The notes below the pieces were generated by a model. The model worked only from the letters and a program-made list of their open reading frames with translations. It was not told where the DNA came from and did not search any database. Source: a virus. Taken from it: a DNA stretch of 21,417 bases. Both the position numbers and the translations under genes were made by a program. Where the stretch lies: the IMG/VR virus record IMGVR_UViG_3300032309_000315, positions 1 through 21,417 of that record. One strand, 5' to 3'. Each line of letters opens with the position of its first letter. Position 1 is the first letter of the stretch. Positions 14,701 through 19,847 of the stretch are shown in pieces.

Positions 14701-17608
14701 GAAGCGCATTCAAAATGTGATGATTGGAACTGGATCTAGAAACCCATCATTGGGCGCGGCACTTGATACCACCAGCACTTCTGATCAAGTTAAACAAGCA
14801 ATTTCTGTTTGGAAACAAGATGTTGAAGCATCTGGAATTCAAAGCTATTTGCAAAGGTTTAGGATACAAGGCGCAGTGCCTGAAATGGATGACGTTATTG
14901 CTGGCCCAGCATCAGTTAAGAAAATGCTTCTGGAAGCCGGTATCAGACCTACATTAGGGAACGCTATAGATGCATACAACTCATTGCCACAAAGTACTGT
15001 TGATGGCGCTGTTAACGATGCGCGCTACAGCCTGCGTGATTCCACCGACCCAGATATTGTTGGTCGTGTAAACGAGACAACAACTCGCCGGGAAGAGAAA
15101 GGCTTTGCCGAGCGCATCACTAAAGCGTTCAGCGGAGACTCCTTCTCTACACTGCGCCAGCAAGCTTTAAACAGATACCAGCGCCTTGCTGAGTACGACC
15201 AAGAGTTAGCCAAGCAAATGGGTGGCGTTCAGTTGATGGCCGATGCCAGTGCCGAAGCGGGAGCCTTGCAGTCTGACCTAGCTGCAGGCGTAACTGCATC
15301 TGCGTTGGGTGTACATGATCGCAACGGTGGCATCCCTGTCTACAAGAACGGCTTCACCACAGTCTTTAACGATGGCGGCAAGATCAAAGGCCCAGTGGCT
15401 ATCTTTGCACCGTTGTCTAAATACAACGACCCGTTTGTGTACCAGCTCTATCAGTTCTGGGCTGCTGCGCAACGAGGTTCTCGTTTAAACGCAGAAGGCC
15501 GTAAGGACATCTTCACCGAACCTGACCTGAAGAGAGCCGCGAAGTTATTGGAAGACTACCCTGAGTTTGAGCAGATCCAAAAGGAATGGACTGTTTACAA
15601 CAATGGCTTGATGCAGTTTCTCTTAGACACAGGCGTTCTATCCGAAGGCGACAAGGCCAAGTTCATTGAGCACTCAGACTACATTCCTTTCTATCGTCAG
15701 ATGGAAGGTGAGAAGACTATCGGGCCAAACTTGTTCCAGTCTATCTCTGGAGTCAAGAAGCCTAAGAAGCTCAAGGAAGGCGAAGACAAAGCTCCTCTGG
15801 CTGACTTCTTGGAAACCATCGTCCGTAACACGCAGTCGTCTATTCAGATGGGTATGAAGAACGTGGCGGCACAGCGTGCAATTAACGTAGCCATGCAGAT
15901 CGAAATGGCTGAGAAGTTGCCACCCAACTCCAAGGCAGGACTCGACACAGTTCAGGTGCTGGAAAAAGGCCAAGTTGTCACCTATCAGGTGGCAGACCAC
16001 ATGTTCATCGAGGCTGTTAAGAGTTTAAACATACCTGACTTGCCGTTTATCGGCCTGCTTTCTGGCCCGGCCAACTTCCTGAGAAACATGGTTACCAAGG
16101 ATCCCGGCTTTATGTTGGCTAACATGGTTCGTGACTCTATGGCGGCATACGTCACCAGCGGGGTCAAGATGACTCCAGTCGCAGATACCATCCGCAACTT
16201 TGGCAGGGCTATGGCTAACACATCGCCAGAGTACGAGGCGCTTTTAAACGCTGGTATCTTGGGCGGCTATGAGTTCTCTCAGAATATCGAGACAAGCGCT
16301 GAGGCGTTTGAACGTGAGCTGAAGAAGAAATACTCCGGCAAGACAAACTTCGAGCGCCTCCTTAACCCAATGACTGCGCCCAGAGCGCTGTGGGATATGC
16401 TTGAGAAGGGCACAACTGCATCTGACGCTGCCACAAGGATGGAGGTGTATAAACGCACCCTCGCAGAAACCAAGAACGAGGCAGAAGCCCTGCACCGTGC
16501 GCTTGAGGTGATGAACTTTAACCGCAAGGGAAGTTCTGCTGTGGTGCGTATTCTTACAGCGGCCATCCCGTTCTTAAACGCTCGCATGCAGGGTCTAGAC
16601 GTTCTGTACCGTGCCGGTATCAGCCCGACCTTCCGTAAGTATGCATATGGCGACACAGCCACAGACAGAGCCAAAGCCGTTCAAAAGGCATTCATTGTCC
16701 GTGGCTTGACCATGGCCGCTCTGTCAGCCATGTACTGGACTCTGACCCATGATGATGAAGAATACAAACGTCAGGAACAGGAAACCAAGGACAACAACTG
16801 GCTGATCCCATCCTTGGGTATCAAGATCCCAATCCCATTTGAGATCGGTGTGATCTTCAAGGTGATACCTGAGCGCATCATGGCTCTGACCTTGGGCGAT
16901 GATACGAACAAAGACTTCATGGACTCCATGGCTAGGAATCTGCGTTCGACACTGGCCATTGACTACTTGCCGCAGGCGATCAAACCTTTCGTGGAGACAC
17001 AGACTAACTTCTCGCTGTTTACACAAAGGCCTATTGTTGGCCAAGGCCTTGAAGGAGTTGCCCCTGAGTATCAAGTTGGCCCCGGAACTTCATCGCTTGC
17101 CGCTGGCCTAGGTTCTACCTTGGGCATGTCGCCCATGAAGATTGATCACCTGATCCAAGGCTACACAGGAACACTTGGCATGTATATGGTCAGCGCCTTG
17201 GATGGTGTCATGAATATGAACGCCGAGAATCCTAATGCGTCTAAACGCTTTGAGCAGATGCCGTTCATCAAACGCTTTGCTTTGGATCCAGAGGCCAGAG
17301 GTACGGTCACCAGTTATTACGATCTGAAGAACGCAACTGATGAGGCGGTCAGAACATCTAACTTGCTTGAGCGCACGATGAACTTTGAAGAGCGCAACCA
17401 GTACATGCGTGACAACATCCGTATGCTTGCTAACAAGGACTACATCCTTGACCTAGAGAAGACCATGAAAGAGTTCCGTCAGATGCAAGTCTTGATCCGT
17501 AGCTCTAAGATGGATGCTGATGCCAAGCGGGAAGCTCTCCTGAGAATCAACCAAGCTCAGAACGCCATCACTGCCAACATCAATACCCTCAGGGCGAATG
17601 TAATGTAA
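8789..17608 (+). CDS. Giant polyvalent virion protein (2939 aa), probable DNA-ejection protein
   Basis: The ATG follows GTTTAAAC directly. Seen, in order (approximate residues): 1-40 a cap YRITAPDGRTYEVEGPAGAT common at the start of phage ejection proteins; 50-340 Gly/Ala-rich hydrophobic segments that could enter membranes; 340-400 a Gln/Ala/Glu coiled coil; 400-910 helical, Lys/Ala/Glu-rich; 920-1060 a metallopeptidase with H955-E-S-L-H959; 1195-1410 an HhH-GPD-like domain; 1480-1530 a polar linker; 1535-1795 a domain with HDAFGHG; 1800-1935 an ART-PolyVal-like domain; 2085-2860 a helical C-terminus resembling LPD38. Known: such multi-domain 'polyvalent' proteins are thought to be packaged and injected with the genome. 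Inferred: the hydrophobic parts help make the DNA conduit, while the enzymatic middle acts on host targets. No frameshift or stop interrupts it. Codon choice changes around residues 910-2070, suggesting an inserted module. Confidence 0.9.
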   Translation: MALYRITAPDGRTYEVEGPAGATQRQVEAELLRQNPMAGLTSKELAETPRAPSTIKDIGFGGLGALAGGVQTLSNIAGVNNPVSRGLGSIQQYAQENLSPARQEELAIQSELESRAQGTGLGNEISTGIRRFTQAPVQGTLNALLGSAPIIAAGLLPGGQAAAGASLGARVLAGARGATGIGGLMGVGGQKGQDYEAVKQALLDKGVAPEIAEQKALEASAYSAENLPRQFLAGGAGALEGAFGVEQALANAARKVSRANGAPSLDAPTFKRAVGTSVLGEAVPEAIQAGVGQVGTNVALNQAGVATDLTQGLAGTVAHDALVGAVLGLAVSPAQMSNLQRDHQRAKADEQARKQAEFDQQREAAAQKAEAERAVFQKQTEEIRQQMEQQQAIALPAPSEEIPVEEVQTDPLKNPLGNIRKGEVPFDIYKQIDDYRKQAGLPKLKEYSIEDFVDAMPGVNPKSEQALLDELITAKSGYAGEKYTAEDVINQAKLKNVETKTQGFKDFLARTTGVNALEKMSQPQLHAAFKALNALPQSEGLNILPEGTNASRFNDKQYTNAIKGVDMLLNELGVPVDPSEVIKTIKEYTNLTEDSHAGAILDAAIKNGDVDLIKTPRYELYDPKTGNVLPSTYTSRTAARAAASKRGLNVRQITTDAIAAPSTSATLPEGFDIREGAFKEGEAPSGFDVLAGDEVLFKANTIDEANAKKDSFERTRAGMANSRENQITQLNNAIEASQKRLNTMEAQGKGQTTGYQKAAGKHAKLVADTQAKIAALTEEIKKFDPKVTALAVKPTGTKAIGRKGYTVFEQGQARATYPSRQAAEEGILADMDEKQLQELTQQQGRRAVGKKAQAELERRTAPKPTEGKPVSQVLEDIEVEAKAAKAKAEEVKTSPEVKAKLAQLEAELKPLLKQFGLGNINLNFVEKLVEGNGSYNESLIKIALTAKEPVRVLRHESLHALKDLGFFTPQQWSTLERMAKDQWIDKYLKSKKSDYKGKPTSRYDAYVDYYKGDMSKVIEEAIADAFADFAVNKPPAGMLATLLKRLNDFFTALRNAFRKADFQTAEDVFGQIERGELKAGTATDGGKRLSVLPEKVPKIDPNDVSNVVKTSPYKDAGINVLNSQIAKTSKALEVDGVGKLFDDAYLAEFKKRGDWRNPNDFNRAVAQAVDELQFQLRQSKSGLDWYEEDIAEAFKLTQRYIPSLKKPEKRALFSVIAGIMSPSTNARDNWVIAAQAYQSYEATGILPGTNPATGGLWMGGLESANKKKQLDMLNAMLQPKGKGGLGEKGAVEWLQGSHTVAEITDFRAKYGGMGKSNVGGKATDILPGFTAFGPKVGPFVMNINGIYEVTVDVWMTRTFNRYFGQMMGADGKIIRAPTEPQRVAIKNLAVQAAQQLGIKPYQVQSVLWFLEQQIFNKLGTGAKSYGFSDGAIKFIETQGGVGGAKVSAPDSGVNAATDGATGKQAGQVSPSAGRLPARTTKQGVSDDTGRQLSLREPTARSGTGGGERLSITGAEEGRSEPTRDREGRDQVRGFTPLAGAPIISGATGPDPSLVKVAEDYAKKYKIPYRRQASYVEIDEDFAKLVGQAYDAMPHAPNNPKVKEAYQDLNRQTRDQYDALVDAGYTFTFFDSNTDPYDGNPFNAMRDLRKNKQMAVYGTYDGYGTEGITGAAVEDNPMLEDTGLRWPDQNGVEHMVTANDLFRAVHDAFGHGLEGAGFRARGEENAWQAHARLFTGPAVGALTSETRGQNSSLNYGQYGEKNRTAKIEDTVFAEQKTGLMPDWTWKTNIVDDEGVVLGSKQADAVSVKGLHYGKVRVEELDASKYGSGVRGAERRRLEQTDDDRIKQRVYFYIAKPDGSTPLPEAGVGQYVYTQKFDNILGQGLTMSRLFREANGDSNAFESLVVDSGYDGYAVPNMGMMVILNHNTPVNYKGTRSELADDQKRLSLNEAPSNSLLTKRMSNIGIKSTNDFWKRIQNVMIGTGSRNPSLGAALDTTSTSDQVKQAISVWKQDVEASGIQSYLQRFRIQGAVPEMDDVIAGPASVKKMLLEAGIRPTLGNAIDAYNSLPQSTVDGAVNDARYSLRDSTDPDIVGRVNETTTRREEKGFAERITKAFSGDSFSTLRQQALNRYQRLAEYDQELAKQMGGVQLMADASAEAGALQSDLAAGVTASALGVHDRNGGIPVYKNGFTTVFNDGGKIKGPVAIFAPLSKYNDPFVYQLYQFWAAAQRGSRLNAEGRKDIFTEPDLKRAAKLLEDYPEFEQIQKEWTVYNNGLMQFLLDTGVLSEGDKAKFIEHSDYIPFYRQMEGEKTIGPNLFQSISGVKKPKKLKEGEDKAPLADFLETIVRNTQSSIQMGMKNVAAQRAINVAMQIEMAEKLPPNSKAGLDTVQVLEKGQVVTYQVADHMFIEAVKSLNIPDLPFIGLLSGPANFLRNMVTKDPGFMLANMVRDSMAAYVTSGVKMTPVADTIRNFGRAMANTSPEYEALLNAGILGGYEFSQNIETSAEAFERELKKKYSGKTNFERLLNPMTAPRALWDMLEKGTTASDAATRMEVYKRTLAETKNEAEALHRALEVMNFNRKGSSAVVRILTAAIPFLNARMQGLDVLYRAGISPTFRKYAYGDTATDRAKAVQKAFIVRGLTMAALSAMYWTLTHDDEEYKRQEQETKDNNWLIPSLGIKIPIPFEIGVIFKVIPERIMALTLGDDTNKDFMDSMARNLRSTLAIDYLPQAIKPFVETQTNFSLFTQRPIVGQGLEGVAPEYQVGPGTSSLAAGLGSTLGMSPMKIDHLIQGYTGTLGMYMVSALDGVMNMNAENPNASKRFEQMPFIKRFALDPEARGTVTSYYDLKNATDEAVRTSNLLERTMNFEERNQYMRDNIRMLANKDYILDLEKTMKEFRQMQVLIRSSKMDADAKREALLRINQAQNAITANINTLRANVM
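11546..11968 (+). other. Domain: HExxH metallopeptidase (gluzincin-like) in the giant protein
   Basis: Residues about 920-1060. RHESLHAL gives H955, E956 and H959, the zinc-binding HExxH. About 60 residues later, VIEEAIADAFADF supplies E1019/E1020 as a possible third ligand, the arrangement of gluzincins and of the metallopeptidase domains known from phage polyvalent proteins. Its substrate could be host proteins or the giant protein itself. Motif evidence is direct; family and activity are inferred. Confidence 0.75.
12371..13018 (+). other. Domain: HhH-GPD (DNA glycosylase)-like in the giant protein
   Basis: Residues about 1195-1410. The helix LFSVIAGIMSPSTNARDNW (1212-1230) resembles the first conserved helix of endonuclease III/MutY proteins. 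AFGPKVGPFV at 1332-1341 fits the hairpin, with K1335 at the position of the EndoIII catalytic lysine. VTVDVWMTRTFNR (1349-1361) matches the D-x-H-x-x-R-x-x-N-R segment, with D1352 at the catalytic aspartate. The Lys-Asp spacing is 17 here and 18 in E. coli EndoIII (K120-D138). I see no iron-sulfur cysteine cluster. Alignment by eye only. Confidence 0.6.
13391..14173 (+). other. Domain: conserved phage module with HDAFGHG motif
   Basis: Residues about 1535-1795. Conserved-looking pieces: IPYRRQASYVEIDEDFA, TANDLFRAVHDAFGHG (H1705, D1706, H1710), RGEENAWQAHARLF (E1722, E1723, H1729) and TSETRGQNSSLNYG. I recognise this as a recurrent module of phage polyvalent proteins but know no established activity. 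The spaced His/Asp/Glu residues could form a metal site. Confidence 0.6.
14186..14593 (+). other. Domain: ADP-ribosyltransferase-like (ART-PolyVal type) in the giant protein
   Basis: Residues about 1800-1935. It begins GLHYGKVRVEELDASKYGSG (H1810), continues RVYFYIAKPDGSTPLPEAG, and ends AFESLVVDSGYDGYAV (E1900, Y1908-D-G) followed by a hydrophobic strand MMVILNH. This order (HYG ... LD--YG-G--GAE--R ... R-YFY ... FE--V--GYDGY) is the pattern I know from ADP-ribosyltransferase-like domains of polyvalent proteins. Activity is untested and the exact H-Y-E triad is uncertain. Confidence 0.6.
16400..17200 (+). other. Domain: LPD38-like C-terminal region of the giant protein
   Basis: Residues about 2538-2804. 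Typical pieces are SDAATRMEVYKRTLAE, a VMNFNRKGSSAV segment, AAIPFLNARMQGLDVLYRAG, a hydrophobic helix (LTMAALSAMYWTLTH), KIPIPFEIGVIFKVIPERI and IDHLIQGYTGTLGMY. I recognise this as the conserved end of many phage giant proteins, corresponding as far as I recall to LPD38. Function is unknown; it may anchor the protein in the virion core or the membrane. Confidence 0.55.
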
Positions 17609-17882
17609 GGTGACCCCGCTCGAATAACCATCCAATGGTTCTTCGGTGGGCTTCATCCCAAGCCTTAAACTTGGCGTCCTTGCTCCATTCATAGCCTTGG
17701 TCAATCTTGGCATGGCAGGTGTAGCACAGTGCCGCGATTCTGTAGTCGTGAGCCTTGAGGCCCATTCCCTTGCCATCGCGTTGTTGGTTGGAATGTGCGG
17801 CAACCACCGTGCCATCCTGTGCTCCACAAATCTGACAGGGTGATTCCCGCACTAGGTCAAGAAGCTGCCGGTTACGATACAT
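17589..17882 (-). CDS. HNH / YbcO-like (DUF1364-type) nuclease
   Basis: A 97-aa protein, last gene of the left-pointing operon. Seen: C16-Q-I-C19, then AAHSN with H30, then C53-Y-T-C56-H57. This is a CxxC ... AH ... CxxCH arrangement typical of small ββα-metal (HNH) nucleases of phages such as YbcO/DUF1364: one Cys4 zinc site plus a His-based catalytic metal site. The C-terminal helix has AWDEAHRRTIGWLFERG. Likely role: DNA endonuclease acting in phage recombination, packaging or host DNA processing. No Shine-Dalgarno is visible; the 15-base spacer after the DUF3310 stop is instead occupied by GTTTAAAC three bases before the ATG at 17882. Its 3' end overlaps the convergent giant gene by 20 bp. 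The nuclease fold is well supported; the exact family is less sure. Confidence 0.85.
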   Translation of the reverse strand: MYRNRQLLDLVRESPCQICGAQDGTVVAAHSNQQRDGKGMGLKAHDYRIAALCYTCHAKIDQGYEWSKDAKFKAWDEAHRRTIGWLFERGHLTLHSP

Positions 17883-17897
17883 ATTGTTTAAACGTAT

Positions 17898-18128
17898 TCA
17901 TAGCAGCGCCTGAAACTCTGCCAGCTTCTGGGCGTAATGATGCGCTTTGGCAGTGTCATCGGAATTATCTTTACGTCCCGCCCGCATAGCGTATTTAATA
18001 ACATTCCCTTTAAGGAATCCCACAAATTCTTCGGGCGTTAAAACGGCTTCCATAACTTCCCATGGTTGCATACCCATATCTCTGTAATGGGTTCCGTCAA
18101 CTTGGTAATCATCTGCTCTTTGAATCAT
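17898..18128 (-). CDS. DUF3310 family phage protein
   Basis: A 76-aa protein. The sequence VDGTHYRDMGMQPWEVMEAV followed by LKGNVIKYAMRAGRKD and DTAKAHHYAQKLAEF matches DUF3310, a very common small phage family defined by an initial HY, a central 'GN-IKY--RAG-K' motif and a final 'KA--Y--KL' helix. Members are sometimes annotated as nucleotide kinases, but that activity is not something the sequence shows: there is no P-loop. AGGAG lies five bases before the ATG. Its start overlaps the end of the upstream 62-aa gene by 20 bp in another frame. Most likely an early accessory protein of unknown function. Confidence 0.9.
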   Translation of the reverse strand: MIQRADDYQVDGTHYRDMGMQPWEVMEAVLTPEEFVGFLKGNVIKYAMRAGRKDNSDDTAKAHHYAQKLAEFQALL

Positions 18129-18297
18129 CTGGCTCCTTTAGCTTTAACATGTAGTAGGGGGTTGAAAACTTCGCCTTCTTCTTGACCATGGTACGTAGCC
18201 ACTCTGCCCCGCCAAGATCTTGAAACATCAACCACTCAAGATCAGACATCCTAATCTGACGACCCCTCAGAGGCATAGGAGGTTTAGGTCTTGGCAT
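18109..18297 (-). CDS. Small basic protein, possibly DNA-binding
   Basis: A 62-aa protein, overlapping the next gene by 20 bp and the previous one by 14 bp. It is basic and carries LRGRQIRMSDLEWLMFQDLG followed by GAEWLRTMVKKKA. This 'R-R-S--EW--F--LGGA-WLR' pattern is frequent in small phage and plasmid proteins and resembles the strand-helix-helix start of MetJ/Arc-like regulators, so nucleic-acid binding is possible. No named family is recognised. AAGGA lies ten bases upstream of the ATG. The dense overlap on both sides supports it being a real gene. Confidence 0.7.
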   Translation of the reverse strand: MPRPKPPMPLRGRQIRMSDLEWLMFQDLGGAEWLRTMVKKKAKFSTPYYMLKLKEPDDSKSR

Positions 18298-18526
18298 TTT
18301 TCATGTTCCTTACATAGGCCGCAAAGCTTGCCGTGGTGTTGCCACCGTTAGTCATCTTGTCAAACTCTTTAGCCACCTCTTCTAAAACTGCATTACGCTG
18401 AGAAGGGGAAACAAAAACGTCGTAGTGGTATGGTTGACCTAGATCACGCAGTATCTGCTTGCCAAGGTTGCTGTGCTTTTCAACATCATTGAAGGCTTCG
18501 TCTTCTTCGCTTGTCCAGTCAGTCAT
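18284..18526 (-). CDS. Hypothetical protein
   Basis: An 80-aa acidic-to-neutral protein of unknown function. The ATG at 18526 overlaps the stop of the preceding 147-aa gene (ATGA) and is preceded by AGGAG six bases upstream (AGGAGAAAAAGATG), so the start is firm. Seen: an acidic N-terminus (TSEEDEAFNDVEKH), a central HYDVFVSPSQRNAVLEEVAK helix, and a C-terminal NTTASFAAYVRNMKNAKT helix. No cysteines, no TM segment, no motif I recognise. Confidence 0.75.
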   Translation of the reverse strand: MTDWTSEEDEAFNDVEKHSNLGKQILRDLGQPYHYDVFVSPSQRNAVLEEVAKEFDKMTNGGNTTASFAAYVRNMKNAKT

Positions 18527-18966
18527 CTTTTTCTCCTAATTCCTACATTGCCCTTGGTTACACCCCAATTTGTTGCTTGATTCCGATTTGAGTATTCAAG
18601 TGCACTCATAGCAACTTTCTTGCGATTGCGCTTGTCCTGCTCTCGCTCCCTTGCAAGCTCTAAGTCATCAATGATGTCATTCTCGGTGTCATAAGAACTT
18701 GTTTCCAACTTGCGCAAAAGCAATATGTCTTTGTCAGGAGTTTGCTCCCACAATCTGTTGCTAATTTTTGACAGGTGATTGGCAACAAAGACCCTAATAC
18801 CTAATTTCCAAGGGTATGGTGTAGGCGGTATACGTTTCAAAGGCGGGTCACATTCATCAACTTGTTTTCCTGAAATTGCTTTAAACAACACCATCGCATC
18901 CAAAACTGATCCCGCATTACGCCAAGTTTTTATGACTGCCGCATCCCAATTTTTTTGATAACTCAT
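18523..18966 (-). CDS. Hypothetical protein, basic, helical
   Basis: A 147-aa protein, the longest of the left-pointing operon. The ATG at 18966 overlaps the stop of the upstream 93-aa gene (ATGA) and has AGGAG eight bases before it. It contains a helical N-terminus (NWDAAVIKTWRNAGSVLDAM), a central Pro-rich KRIPPTPYPWKLGIRV segment, an acidic stretch (YDTENDIIDDLELARER) and a very basic C-terminus ending GIRRKR. The charge layout suggests possible nucleic-acid or nucleoprotein contact, but I do not recognise a family. Confidence 0.75.
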   Translation of the reverse strand: MSYQKNWDAAVIKTWRNAGSVLDAMVLFKAISGKQVDECDPPLKRIPPTPYPWKLGIRVFVANHLSKISNRLWEQTPDKDILLLRKLETSSYDTENDIIDDLELAREREQDKRNRKKVAMSALEYSNRNQATNWGVTKGNVGIRRKR

Positions 18967-19244
18967 GTGTTCTTCTCCTTGAGCTTGGCTTCAATGGCGT
19001 TGAATAGCGCATCCCATTCTTCTTGGGTCATTTGATCGGCAGTCCAAAAACTCTTCTTTTCCTCATCCGTCAGCCCTACCCATGGCCTTAAAGTCTTATG
19101 CACTTCAGACTGAGCCACCATGCCATCCTCAAATCCCTTGGCATACACCTCGTTGTCAGCGTCAATCAATTGCTTGATAAGCGCTAAACTTTCCTCGCAT
19201 ACTTTGGTCAGGCTGTCCACAGCCATGTTTCGTTTAATTATCAT
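18963..19244 (-). CDS. Hypothetical phage protein with WVGLTDEEK motif
   Basis: A 93-aa protein. I kept the ATG at 19244, which has GAGGA about ten bases upstream, although a second ATG at 19226 is possible. The C-terminal half, PWVGLTDEEKKSFWTADQMT followed by a QEEWDALFNAIEAKLKEKN helix, is a motif seen in many small phage proteins: 'WVGLTDEE' followed by an amphipathic helix. The N-terminal half is a helical segment. Function unknown. It overlaps the upstream gene by 11 bp and the downstream gene by an ATGA. Confidence 0.75.
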   Translation of the reverse strand: MIIKRNMAVDSLTKVCEESLALIKQLIDADNEVYAKGFEDGMVAQSEVHKTLRPWVGLTDEEKKSFWTADQMTQEEWDALFNAIEAKLKEKNT

Positions 19245-19503
19245 GTTTATGTTCCTCGGTTATATCGACATGTTTTGATGATGTGTCGTTTCTTGCTCGA
19301 ATGGCGGTAGCAAAACTCTCACCAGTAAAACCACACGGCCCCATGTTTTCAGCAATCTTTGCACACGCCTCACGCTCTTCAGCAACAACCCTTTCAACAA
19401 GGGTCATCAGGTGCTGAGTGCTTACGTGCCATGACTTGTACTCACGGTTTTGATCTATGGCCTCAGCCAACATGTAAGTAATCTGTTCTGCGTTGTATTT
19501 CAT
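19234..19503 (-). CDS. Hypothetical phage protein with [12 protein letters not shown] motif
   Basis: An 89-aa protein with the motif [14 protein letters not shown] in the middle and ATAIRARND further on. The 'EREACA-IAE ... A-AIRAR' pattern is extremely common in small early phage proteins of proteobacteria; its role is not known. ATG at 19503 overlaps the stop of the alpha-CTD gene (ATGA), with AGGGGG upstream. The C-terminus ([13 protein letters not shown]) is polar and His-rich. No TM or metal motif. Confidence 0.8.
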   Translation of the reverse strand: MKYNAEQITYMLAEAIDQNREYKSWHVSTQHLMTLVERVVAEEREACAKIAENMGPCGFTGESFATAIRARNDTSSKHVDITEEHKHDN

Positions 19504-19847
19504 GCCTGCCCCCTTAACTTCAAACCACGCTCATTTAAACGCTCAATGATTTCTCTAAGGCTTTTGCGCCCCAAGTTTGGGGTCTTAAGCAAGCGTTGCT
19601 CGGTGCATCCAGTCAACTGCGTGATTGTGTAAATTTCTTCGGCTTTAAGGCAATGCTCAGACCGCACGGTCAAGTTAAGCTTTTCAATTGCATCATCAAC
19701 CACAGCCTCACGCAAAGCCCACCTATCAATAATTTCCTGTCTGCGCTCAATCATGTCTTCTGCAACACGGTACGCCTCACGGGCAGATTGCGGGGAAACC
19801 TTCAACACTTCAAGTGCCAAGTGGTCAAGTAATTCTTCTTTAGTCAT
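19500..19847 (-). CDS. Phage-encoded RNA polymerase alpha C-terminal-domain homologue
   Basis: A 115-aa protein. I chose the ATG at 19847 over the in-frame ATG at 19862 because it makes an ATGA overlap with the upstream stop and has AAGGA seven bases before it. Residues 1-50 are a helical N-terminal part unlike RpoA. Residues about 55-110 match the host alpha-[20 protein letters not shown] and [15 protein letters not shown], against E. coli LTVRSANCLKAEAIH and [15 protein letters not shown]. The UP-element/DNA contacts R265, C269, K271, G296, K298, S299 and E302 are all kept (here R62, C66, K68, G93, K95, S96, E99), but N268 is His65. The alpha-NTD needed for polymerase assembly is absent. 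It could bind promoter DNA, activators or sigma as a decoy, or steer host polymerase. Similarity is strong by eye; function is inferred. Confidence 0.92.
   Translation of the reverse strand: MTKEELLDHLALEVLKVSPQSAREAYRVAEDMIERRQEIIDRWALREAVVDDAIEKLNLTVRSEHCLKAEEIYTITQLTGCTEQRLLKTPNLGRKSLREIIERLNERGLKLRGQA

Noticed and set aside
10407-16030. TTTAAAC in the xxT TTA AAC frame as a programmed -1 frameshift site, as in coronaviruses
   Set aside because: The heptamer is in the right frame six times in the giant gene, but there is no overlapping -1 frame worth reaching and no consistent downstream structure; the heptamer is a weak slippery site in bacteria. The excess is better treated as a DNA-level signal.
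17626-17640. Inverted repeat AACCAT-CCA-ATGGTT as a terminator between the convergent operons
   Set aside because: Only a 6-bp AT-rich stem, no following T run on either strand, and it lies within the nuclease coding sequence.
17872-17901. Nine-codon frame (ATG at 17901) overlapping the DUF3310 stop as a leader peptide for the nuclease gene
   Set aside because: It has an ATGA overlap but no ribosome site or leader-type sequence; too short to support.
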